Source: CAVQYV01 sp963718295 [NCBI: uncultured Methylomirabilota bacterium]
Lineage (GTDB): Bacteria > Methylomirabilota > Methylomirabilia > CAVQYV01
Direction: 5' to 3'
Length of the DNA: 64,000 nt
NCBI GenBank assembly: GCA_963718295.1
Contig: CAVQYV010000006.1
Coordinates: 310,001 to 374,000 of the forward strand
Made by a program: the position numbers and the translations under genes. This document shows positions 58,503 through 64,000 of this stretch, one piece after another. Each line of letters starts with the position of its first letter. The first letter of the stretch is position 1. The notes under the pieces were generated by a model, which was not told the DNA's origin, ran no database searches, and saw only the letters and a program-made list of their open reading frames with translations.

Positions 58503-59573
58503 TCAAACTCCTCCCGCGATGAATTGCGAACCGATCCAGAGAACGAAACCCAAGATTCCCGCACCAATCTCCAACGGCAAAGCCCAGCGCATCTCTTTCC
58601 TGACTCCCGAGAGGGAGGTGTAAGTCGATGCTCCTGTGAAATTCATCGCCAGAAAAGCGGAGAGCGCAGGGATGAGAAGAAACCAGCCCAATGTCTCCAG
58701 ACGCCCTCCCACTGCGGTCCAGTTTCCCCAAGACGAAGAGAAGAGCGCCAGAGCGGCCACAAACCCCACGATCGTGCCTTTGAGCGAAAAGGCCCTACCG
58801 GGCACCCAGGGCAAGAGCAGGGGAGTCAAAACGGCACCGGAAAAAATAGCCACCAGCATCGCCAGAACAGAGGAGAGGCCGTGGTGGGCCGCCTGCGTCC
58901 AACCCTCTCCGGCCCTGCCCAGAAAGGCCAGGAGGAAGAGGATAGGAAGAACTACGAGAGTAGGTCTCAACGCTCCCACGATCTCCATCGGGACGAGAAC
59001 CAGGCGCTCCGCGAGCGTGAAAGTCTTGAGCCGCATCTTGGGGGTCGCTTTCAGTCCATTTTCAAGGAAGGCCGGCAAGTCCTTGGCGCGGATGGGCCCG
59101 TAGATCACCCTGAAACCAGACAACTTTGTGACGAGGTGCGCCGCAACTCCCGGACCCGATAGCTGGGGAAGGATCAATTCCCGGTGGGAGACGATCTGGT
59201 CCAACCCGGTGGATTGGATTCGGCTGACAAGCTCCTTGCTTCCGAAGGTCCCTTTGCCAGAGGCGCACCAGACATTGACACCCTTCGTATCCAGGACCAG
59301 GATCCAGGCGTCCCTGCCCGGCAGTGCTTCCCGCAGCTTGTCGAAGCTCATCTTGTAATTGGCGGTTACGAGGACGGGAGACTTTTCGCCCGGCTTTCCC
59401 AGTGCGTAGAGGCCAGGCTCCACGGTGTAATTCATCCTGCCTACTCCCCAGCGAGCCTTGAAGGTTCCGAGGCGGTCCGCCCAGGTCAACGAGGAGGAAA
59501 CCTGAGGCAGAAGGCCCACTCGGGTCGGGATCGAACCCATTACAAAGGGTTGTTTGATATGAGGAAGGCTCAA
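58503..59573 (-). CDS. hgcA: Mercury methylation corrinoid protein HgcA
   Basis: HgcA transfers a methyl group from its corrinoid to Hg(II), giving methylmercury. The protein is 356 residues from the TTG at 59573. It has the diagnostic cap-helix motif NVWCASGKGTF (Asn100 to Phe110; Cys103 is the cobalt-side ligand), preceded by FKARWGVGR and VEPGLYALGKP. A C-terminal membrane domain of about five helices starts near residue 205. AAAGGAG lies about eight bases before the TTG. The same reading frame continues upstream across one UGA (59592-59594) into a Cys-rich 21-codon frame with its own ribosome site, so a longer protein made by UGA decoding is possible. Confidence 0.96.
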   Translation of the reverse strand: MSLPHIKQPFVMGSIPTRVGLLPQVSSSLTWADRLGTFKARWGVGRMNYTVEPGLYALGKPGEKSPVLVTANYKMSFDKLREALPGRDAWILVLDTKGVNVWCASGKGTFGSKELVSRIQSTGLDQIVSHRELILPQLSGPGVAAHLVTKLSGFRVIYGPIRAKDLPAFLENGLKATPKMRLKTFTLAERLVLVPMEIVGALRPTLVVLPILFLLAFLGRAGEGWTQAAHHGLSSVLAMLVAIFSGAVLTPLLLPWVPGRAFSLKGTIVGFVAALALFSSSWGNWTAVGGRLETLGWFLLIPALSAFLAMNFTGASTYTSLSGVRKEMRWALPLEIGAGILGFVLWIGSQFIAGGV

Positions 59574-59585
59574 CCGAGCCTCTCC
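59562..59585 (-). promoter_or_regulatory. Hairpin right after the in-frame UGA of hgcA (possible SECIS)
   Basis: Reading the minus strand after the UGA, 16 bases separate it from a GGTT loop (59575-59572). The loop closes the 7-pair stem GAGGCTC/GAGCCTT, counting one G-U pair at its base, and the stem can extend past one mismatch by two more pairs. Loop position and its leading G's fall within the published description of bacterial SECIS elements as I recall it (apical loop 16-37 bases from the UGA, G in its first two bases). The stem also covers part of the hgcA ribosome site and its TTG, so a plain translational-control role is equally open. Confidence 0.45.
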
Positions 59586-59591
59586 TTTGAG

Positions 59592-59657
59592 TCAGCCGCA
59601 TCCCGACTGGGTAAGGGCCTTCCGCTCCCCGTCGAGGCAGCACCCTGTTTCATTCAT
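59592..59657 (-). CDS. 21-codon Cys-rich reading frame in phase with hgcA
   Basis: It encodes MNETGCCLDGERKALTQSGC plus a final Gly, then UGA. AAGGAG stands eight bases before the ATG, a good ribosome site. It is in the same frame as hgcA, and only six sense codons lie between the UGA and the TTG assigned to hgcA. Three cysteines in 21 residues (Cys6, Cys7, Cys20) suggest metal or thiol chemistry. It may be a leader peptide, or the true N-terminus of HgcA if the UGA is read as selenocysteine (giving Cys-Gly-Sec), or a mutation-split N-terminus. Confidence 0.6.
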   Translation of the reverse strand: MNETGCCLDGERKALTQSGCG

Positions 59658-59711
59658 GTTCGCATCTCCTTGGCTTGAAGGTTTCTCGAGTAGTCTTGCC
59701 GGAACGGAGGC

Positions 59712-59996
59712 TCAATCGGTAGCCATCTCTTTCATCATGGGACCCAGAAAACCCTTCACCTGCTCGGCAATATGTTCTGCTTTGATCAGATAAAGGCAGC
59801 AAATCTCTCCTCCCTTGTCCCAACTCACGACCGCCAACTTATCCCCGGCTCGGATATTCGCCTTTTCTCTCAGTTCTTTCGGCAGGACCATCTGCCCTCG
59901 CTCATCGACGCTGACGATCGACTCGACCTTACAGCAGGTCCCCCCTTCCTTGTCCACAGGGGAGCAGGAGACCCTCTTTTGATTTATCCTGGACAT
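59712..59996 (-). CDS. AbrB/SpoVT-type HgcAB-associated protein
   Basis: 94 residues from the ATG at 59996 (GGAGGTG ahead). The AbrB-type swapped-hairpin DNA-binding domain is VDERGQMVLPKELREKANIR (residues 30-49) followed by AGDKLAVVSWD. Cysteines stand at 11, 21-22 and 66-67, unusual for the fold and suggestive of metal binding. I recall that small AbrB-like proteins are annotated as HgcAB-associated in other genomes. It is the first gene of the locus and probably autoregulates it through the repeats at the promoter. Confidence 0.85.
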   Translation of the reverse strand: MSRINQKRVSCSPVDKEGGTCCKVESIVSVDERGQMVLPKELREKANIRAGDKLAVVSWDKGGEICCLYLIKAEHIAEQVKGFLGPMMKEMATD

Positions 59997-60022
59997 CGAT
60001 TCACCTCCCATTGCAGTGTCGT

Positions 60023-60065
60023 CTGATAAGAATGCATAATCAGATATATCAGATTACGCTGATAA
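60023..60065. promoter_or_regulatory. Four CTGATAA/ATCAGAT half-sites at the hgc promoter
   Basis: CTGATAA at 60023-60029, ATCAGAT at 60039-60045, ATCAGAT at 60048-60054 and CTGATAA at 60059-60065 form two inverted pairs (CTGAT...ATCAG and ATCAG...CTGAT). The last one overlaps the -10 box. They are placed as expected for a repressor site, most simply that of the AbrB-like protein encoded first in the operon. Confidence 0.6.
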
Positions 60066-60090
60066 TAGTCGAGCAGGAGGAGGATGTCAA
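60062..60090 (-). promoter_or_regulatory. Sigma70-type promoter of the hgc operon
   Basis: On the minus strand a perfect TTGACA (60090-60085) and TATTAT (60067-60062) are separated by exactly 17 bases. Transcription would begin near 60055 and give a leader of about 60 bases before the AbrB-like gene. Confidence 0.82.
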
Positions 60091-60339
60091 GTCCTTTTCT
60101 TCGCTCCTTCCCCAGAGGCCCTCCCACCATCATATTGAGCTTGACAAAATCCATCCACAGGGCTAAGAAGAAATTGACAGATTTGGAAGCAATGAGTGGC
60201 CCAGGCGCCTGCCGTGGAGTGGCTTCGAGCATTACGGCGCCTGGTCGAACGCGGAGGTTTCCCAAAACGAAGACCTCATGCCTGCGGTTTCGAGTGGCGT
60301 TGTGGCGATACCACGGAAAGCTAATAGGCTATTTGCGGA

Positions 60340-60437
60340 GAAAAAGACGAGGCTATCTCAATCATCCTGAAATCCATTTTCAGGGATGTTGCAGTCGAAC
60401 AGTCGAGGACGGCCCGTTGAGCGGTTGATCTTGGTCG
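60340..60437 (+). pseudogene. Detached 3' end of a lipoprotein gene paralogue
   Basis: The last 26 codons and 17 bases downstream match 63665-63762, the end of the lipoprotein gene at 62759-63745. The encoded ends are AISIILKSIFRDVAVEQ plus SRTAR here and PSTAR there. Many differences are synonymous (TTG/CTG, ATT/ATC, TCT/TCA, AAG/AAA), so the two copies diverged while coding. The upstream part of this copy is missing. The rest of 60091-60493 shows no other gene. Confidence 0.85.
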
Positions 60438-60493
60438 TTTCAGCAGCCGGCCGGCCATAACCGTTTCGCAGACTCTAAGGAACGAGCACATTC

Positions 60494-60949
60494 TTGCTGC
60501 ACATTTTCGTGGACGCTGATGCCTGCCCGGTAAAGCAGGAAGTGTATCGTGTAGCGAAGCGGTACGATCTCGAGGTGACTCTTGTGGCCGGCTCCTGGAT
60601 GCGCATTCCCGACGAGAGATGGTTATGTCTTCAGGTTGTCAAGGGGGCTCTCGATGCGGCCGATGATTGGATTGTCGAACACGTTGGGCGTGGCGACGTC
60701 GTCATAACAGCAGACATTCCTCTCGCAGCCCGGTGCCTCGAAAAGGGGGCGTCTGTCATCGGGATCAGCGGAAGGCCCTTCATGGACAACAACATCGGCC
60801 AGGCGTTGGCAACCCGAAATCTCCTTTTCGACCTTCGAGAGTTTGGCGCCACTACAGGTGGTCCGCCTCCTTTCGGTAAGCGAGACCGGTCGCGGTTCCT
60901 TCAGGAACTGGACAAGGCGATTAATGCTATCAAGCGCACAGCGCCGTGA
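60494..60949 (+). CDS. DUF188 family protein (YaiI/YqxD type)
   Basis: 151 residues of the YaiI/YqxD family. IFVDADACPVKQEVYRVA at the start carries conserved acidic residues of a PIN-like fold; DDWIVEHVGRGDVVITADIPLA and the C-terminal TGGPPPFGKRDRSRFLQELD are characteristic. Function unproven; nuclease-like activity is suspected from the fold. The start is TTG at 60494. The last 98 bases of the gene and its flank recur at 62185-62282. Confidence 0.92.
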   Translation: MLHIFVDADACPVKQEVYRVAKRYDLEVTLVAGSWMRIPDERWLCLQVVKGALDAADDWIVEHVGRGDVVITADIPLAARCLEKGASVIGISGRPFMDNNIGQALATRNLLFDLREFGATTGGPPPFGKRDRSRFLQELDKAINAIKRTAP

Positions 60950-61030
60950 AACCACGCAAGAAACAATGTCCCGGATCCCCCGCCTCATGCGCCCCGTTGG
61001 GCACTCAACCACCCAACAAAGGAGAGAATA

Positions 61031-61280
61031 ATGTCCAAATGCATGTACTGCGAGTCAAGTAGCTTTGGGCCTTGCAGCAACAGTCCACATCAGAAGCATG
61101 AGCACAGCGGTATGGATGAAAAGAAAGTGTGTCTTCTGCGGTTCATCCAGCTACGGCTCTTGTAGCAACAGCCCGTTTAAAAAGCACAAACATGGCAGCG
61201 GAAACTATAAATGCGTTTATTGCGGGTCACGCAGCACTGGCTCATGTAACCATAGCCCTCATGGAAAGCACGAAAAGTAA
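61031..61280 (+). pseudogene. Cys/His repeat (zinc-knuckle-like) protein, interrupted by a frameshift
   Basis: Three tandem units of the form KCxxCxSSSxGxCSNSPxxKHxH are encoded: KCMYCESSSFGPCSNSPHQK first, then KCVFCGSSSYGSCSNSPFKK and KCVYCGSRSTGSCNHSPHGK. The first unit starts at the ATG at 61031 (AAAGGAGAG ahead). Units two and three are in the +1-shifted frame, the change falling at AAGAAAGTGTGTC near 61120-61132. The first frame ends at TAG 61163-61165. Joined, the protein would be about 82 residues with many potential zinc ligands. I do not recognise a named function. Confidence 0.75.
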
Positions 61281-61416
61281 CCGCGCCGAATTCACGTTAG
61301 GTTGCTTGCCTTCATGGAAATGCGTGCCGTACATCCGAAGAAATATGGTTCACGGAGTGGCGCGCCAAGCATCCTGGATTTGTTGCGGATGGTAGGGGAA
61401 ACTCCAGGGACACCAG

Positions 61417-61833
61417 ATGCTAAGAATATCCAATGAAGTAACGATACCGATCTCTGAGATAGACATCCAGGCTATACGTGCTCAAGGTCCTGGTGGCCAG
61501 AATGTGAATAAAGTGTCTACCGCCGTTCATTTGCGGTTCAATATAAAGGCATCGTCATTGCCAGATGTTTACAAAGAAAGGCTGTTGATGCTAAAGGATC
61601 AAAGAATTTCGGAAGATGGCGTGGTTATCATCAAGGCGCAACTGTATCGCAGCCAACTGAAGAATAGAGAGGATGCCCTCAACAGGCTCCGGGATCTTAT
61701 CAAGAGCGTAATCGTTACCCGTAAAAAGCGGCAAGCGACGAAGCCGACGAAAGGGTCCCAGGAAAGGCGTTTGGAGAGCAAAATCAAACGAGGTCGGGTC
61801 AAAACGCTAAGAGGAAAGGTTGATGATCAGTAG
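61417..61833 (+). CDS. arfB: Alternative ribosome-rescue factor ArfB (YaeJ type)
   Basis: 138 residues. The GGQ motif is at residues 26-28 (RAQGPGGQNVNKVSTAVHL), which hydrolyses peptidyl-tRNA on stalled ribosomes; a basic C-terminal tail (KKRQATKPTKGSQERRLESK) inserts in the empty mRNA channel. The combination and size distinguish it from RF1/RF2. Flanks are accessory and base composition is lower in GC than the core genes, so acquisition is possible. Confidence 0.93.
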   Translation: MLRISNEVTIPISEIDIQAIRAQGPGGQNVNKVSTAVHLRFNIKASSLPDVYKERLLMLKDQRISEDGVVIIKAQLYRSQLKNREDALNRLRDLIKSVIVTRKKRQATKPTKGSQERRLESKIKRGRVKTLRGKVDDQ

Positions 61834-62032
61834 TTGTGGTCATATGGCTTCAACAACCAGGTCAACCCGGGGCCTGGAAACTACGTCTCCAGGGGACTCT
61901 CCTTACGACGCGGGTTACTCGTGATCTGGGTCAAACAGGGATATGCGTTGACGCAAACAAAGAGGGAATTAACGACGCAGCGGCGTAATCATGGCATGAA
62001 GATGAGGGAAAATGGGTAGAGGAGGCGCACAA

Positions 62033-62143
62033 ATGGGAGACAAAGGCAAGAAGGATAAGGAAAAGGGTCAGAAGCAGAGCACCGAAAAAAAGCAACAAAA
62101 GGATAAACAGAAGATGGACAAACAGCCGAAAAGAACCACTTGA
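62033..62143 (+). CDS. Lys-rich microprotein
   Basis: 36 residues, MGDKGKKDKEKGQKQSTEKK then a Gln/Lys-rich tail ending QPKRTT. A GGAGG site stands about seven bases ahead of the ATG. Similar tiny MGDKGKKDKEKGQKQ proteins are known to me as conserved hypotheticals in diverse bacteria. Presumably disordered and nucleic-acid-binding, but no function is established. The 199 bases between arfB and this gene show nothing else. Confidence 0.7.
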   Translation: MGDKGKKDKEKGQKQSTEKKQQKDKQKMDKQPKRTT

Positions 62144-62184
62144 CAGAAGGCAGAAAAATCGGCACGGTCTCACTTATTACCTTA

Positions 62185-62282
62185 GTGGTCCGCCTCCTTC
62201 CGGTAAACGAGACCGGTCGCGGTTCCTTCAGGAACTGGACAAGGCGATCCATGCTATCAAGCGCACAGCGCCGTGAAACCAC
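62185..62282 (+). repeat. Partial copy of the 3' end of the DUF188 gene
   Basis: 98 bases that match 60858-60955 with four substitutions and no gaps. They span the codons for GPPPFGKRDRSRFLQELDKA to the stop plus six flanking bases. The rest of the gene is absent here, so this is a leftover of a duplication or recombination. Confidence 0.92.
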
Positions 62283-62758
62283 AGGCAAACGGTGGGGCCA
62301 AATAATTCGCACAACGATGTGGCCTAACACCTCACTGGTGTGCCCTGCAAAGCCGTCGTCTGCTAACCGGTAGGTCCGGTTGTGAAGAGTTATGCAATGT
62401 AGGAAACAACGATCCCCGGATCCCGTCTCCCGGATCCCGTCCCGATGACCTCGTAGGGGACAATCCTGGGCCTCTCACCGACCTTGGGAATCTGGATAAG
62501 GGATGATGGGCGGCCCAGAAGGGCACGCCGGATCAAGATAGCGATGAGATACGAGGTTCGATCCCGGTGAGAGACTCGTCGCAGAAACGAGAAGCCTGCT
62601 ACCAAAAGGCTACAGGAGGGGTTTGCCCAGAAAGCAGACCCACTTCTATCTTATTGAAATCAAACGTCTTCTAATGCGTGAACTATTCTCTTGACAGGGG
62701 GAAGATAGGATGTCCCGTTTCCCGTCCCGTTTCCCGTTTCCCGTTTTGGAGATCGGAC
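62283..62758. other. Gene-poor stretch with short repeats
   Basis: Apart from the preceding gene fragment I find no supported gene. It includes GATCCCGTCTCCCGGATCCC-like repeats near 62407-62445 and five TCCCGTT-like units in 62712-62747, directly before the lipoprotein ribosome site. A minus-strand frame at 62390-62605 has no recognisable family and no ribosome site, so I leave it uncalled. Confidence 0.55.
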
Positions 62759-63745
62759 ATGCGAAAGACATTGGTTGCATTGATCATCACGGCGAGTCTG
62801 ATAGCGGGCTGCAATCATGTGTTCGGTGAAACCTCCGGCAAGATGGACGGGGGAAAACTGCTCCAGCTTGCGCCGCGCATCTCTCTGGAGGAGAAGGGCA
62901 TCTCGACCTTCGAGGTGAAGGGCACGCTCGACCTTGACGGAATCCGATTGCGATTTATTGTTTCGGGAAGGCAACCCGACCAGCTCGCGCTGAGACTTCT
63001 GGACCCTCGGGATGGAATGCCAATCCTGGTCGGTGCCGGCAACTCCTTCATGTTTTACGATCCGATCGCATCGGAGGTCTTGTTGGGTCAGGCAGTCCCA
63101 CGGTTCACCTTCAAAATGGATCCCAAAGACCAAGAGCTTACGATAGGTTTTGGATTTCATTCGATAAGAAACGAAAAAGAGAAAAAGGGAGAAGAGAAGC
63201 CCGAAACCACACTGATCGATATCCATTCGCTCCTGGCCTCACTGAAGCAGGGCCTCGAGATCGGGACAAAGGAGGATCATCGGCTCGTTGTGGAAGGCAA
63301 GACAGAGCGCGGGGGCAGGATCGTCGCCTATGTCACGCCATCCCGGAGAGAAGGACCGTATACCCGGGTAGAACTCTTCACGTCCGATCCTGCCGGCTCC
63401 CCACCGTTTCTCGTGATCGATGAAATCGTCCTCAATCAGCCGTTGCCGGCAGAACGCTTCGCTTCTTCCGAAAAGAAACTGTTAGAGTCGGCACTGATCA
63501 CCAGGCGCATATCGGACGACCTGGCGATCAAAGAAACGCTTTCCCTGGACAAGTTCTATCGGGTCGTCATGGCTCGTCTTGTCTTGGCAGGGCTGGACAA
63601 TCCGGAGCTGAAATCGACCGTGGAAAGAATGAGCGAGAGCAAGGTCGATTGGAAACAGGTAGAGAAAAAGGACCGAGCGATCTCTATTATCTTGAAGTCC
63701 ATTTTCAGGGATGTTGCAGTCGAACAGCCGAGCACGGCACGCTGA
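62759..63745 (+). CDS. Lipoprotein of unknown function
   Basis: 328 residues from the ATG at 62759, set by GGAG eight bases ahead and by a clear lipoprotein signal (LVALIITASLIAGC, lipobox LIAGC at residues 16-20). The frame upstream runs through TCCCGTT repeats. The mature part is beta-rich (GTLDLDGIRLRFIVSG, PRFTFKMDPKDQELTIGFGF) and has a helical C-terminal tail ending AISIILKSIFRDVAVEQ. It recalls LolA-like or DUF4292-like folds only vaguely. A detached copy of its 3' end lies at 60340. Confidence 0.75.
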   Translation: MRKTLVALIITASLIAGCNHVFGETSGKMDGGKLLQLAPRISLEEKGISTFEVKGTLDLDGIRLRFIVSGRQPDQLALRLLDPRDGMPILVGAGNSFMFYDPIASEVLLGQAVPRFTFKMDPKDQELTIGFGFHSIRNEKEKKGEEKPETTLIDIHSLLASLKQGLEIGTKEDHRLVVEGKTERGGRIVAYVTPSRREGPYTRVELFTSDPAGSPPFLVIDEIVLNQPLPAERFASSEKKLLESALITRRISDDLAIKETLSLDKFYRVVMARLVLAGLDNPELKSTVERMSESKVDWKQVEKKDRAISIILKSIFRDVAVEQPSTAR

Positions 63746-63939
63746 ACGGCTGATCTTGATCGTAGGGGGCCACTACACTTACTTTTTCCAGCCAGGCATG
63801 GCCGCATCGGTAGGCCATCGAACACCGAGGGCTTGGTGCTTTCGGATAGCGGGGGCCTTGGGTCGAATCGTGCGGAGCAATGGGTTGGTCCCAAGGGGCG
63901 AGAGGAGATCCGGGAACCAGCCGACGTCACAAATATAAG

Positions 63940-63999
63940 TTGAGTATGGCGTCCCCGGAATTTGTCCGGAAAAGGAATTGAGCATGGTGTCTCCCGGAA
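63940..63999 (+). repeat. Two short direct repeats at the window end
   Basis: TTGAGTATGGCGTCCCCGGA (63940-63959) and TTGAGCATGGTGTCTCCCGG (63978-63997) are near-identical 21-22-base units spaced 17-18 bases apart. The rest of 63746-64000 holds no supported gene. More units may follow outside the window. Confidence 0.6.
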
Positions 64000-64000
64000 G

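Noticed and set aside
60950-62400. Integron-like cassette array (small co-directional genes, GCCTAAC and GTTAGGT motifs near 62320 and 61304)
   Set aside because: The motifs are not paired as in attC sites and do not follow each gene; no integrase is visible.
62390-62605. Minus-strand 71-codon frame as a possible transposase remnant
   Set aside because: No recognisable motif, no ribosome site and no flanking inverted repeats.
62700-62760. CRISPR-like short repeats (TCCCGTT units)
   Set aside because: The units are only 6-8 bases and directly adjacent, without spacers.

Overview
The window reads as a chromosomal segment of an anaerobic, diderm, moderately GC-rich bacterium. It carries ferredoxin-linked 2-oxoacid oxidation (por), an LptD outer-membrane assembly protein, an AhbC-type radical SAM enzyme of the siroheme-dependent heme route, BcrA/BadF-type ATPase activators, corrinoid methyl-transfer proteins and the mercury-methylation pair hgcAB. 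Together these point to the Desulfobacterota (former Deltaproteobacteria); I cannot place it more finely from sequence alone.

1-16.7 kb (minus strand): a por operon, whose beta subunit must lie beyond the left edge; then dnaX-ebfC-recR; a long SRP RNA with an Alu-like domain; a block holding serS, all four serine tRNA isoacceptors, tRNA-Arg(ACG) and tadA; then gyrA, gyrB, recF, dnaN, dnaA. 16.7-17.1 kb: the likely replication origin, with DnaA boxes where gene polarity flips. 17.1-26.7 kb (plus strand): rpmH-rnpA-yidD-yidC-jag-mnmE-mnmG-rsmG-parS-parA-parB and a DUF4013 membrane protein. This is the textbook bacterial origin neighbourhood.

26.9-44.3 kb (minus strand): tatA-tatC; a very large tandem activase split by a frameshift, followed by a second activase; CNNM/CBS, DUF2062 and cation-exchanger membrane proteins; a TrkH/KtrA-type potassium system whose regulator has no normal start codon; a URO-D-fold protein, hemB, ahbC and lptD. 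44.4-52.6 kb (minus strand): a corrinoid/URO-D region combining a RACo-like corrinoid activator, an enolase-superfamily enzyme, an SMP-30 lactonase-like protein, a LarA-like protein, a cobalamin-binding protein and DUF1638. It looks like a methyl-transfer pathway acting on an oxygenated, sugar-acid-like compound.

52.9-55.7 kb (plus strand): a secreted DUF4412 protein, a GNAT-like protein and a PAP2-type membrane protein. 55.7-60.1 kb (minus strand): the mercury-methylation locus. It has a strong sigma70-type promoter with repeated CTGAT/ATCAG sites, a Cys-rich AbrB-type protein, a 21-codon Cys-rich reading frame that joins hgcA in frame through a single UGA followed by a hairpin, then hgcA, hgcB, an isoprenylcysteine-methyltransferase-like protein, DUF169 and a URO-D-fold protein with an MtaA-like zinc motif. 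The UGA/hairpin arrangement ahead of hgcA is the most unusual signal in the window.

60.1-64 kb (plus strand): a scrambled accessory region with a DUF188 gene, a frameshifted Cys/His repeat protein, arfB, a Lys-rich microprotein and a lipoprotein gene. The 3' ends of the DUF188 gene and of the lipoprotein gene recur as detached copies, in swapped order.
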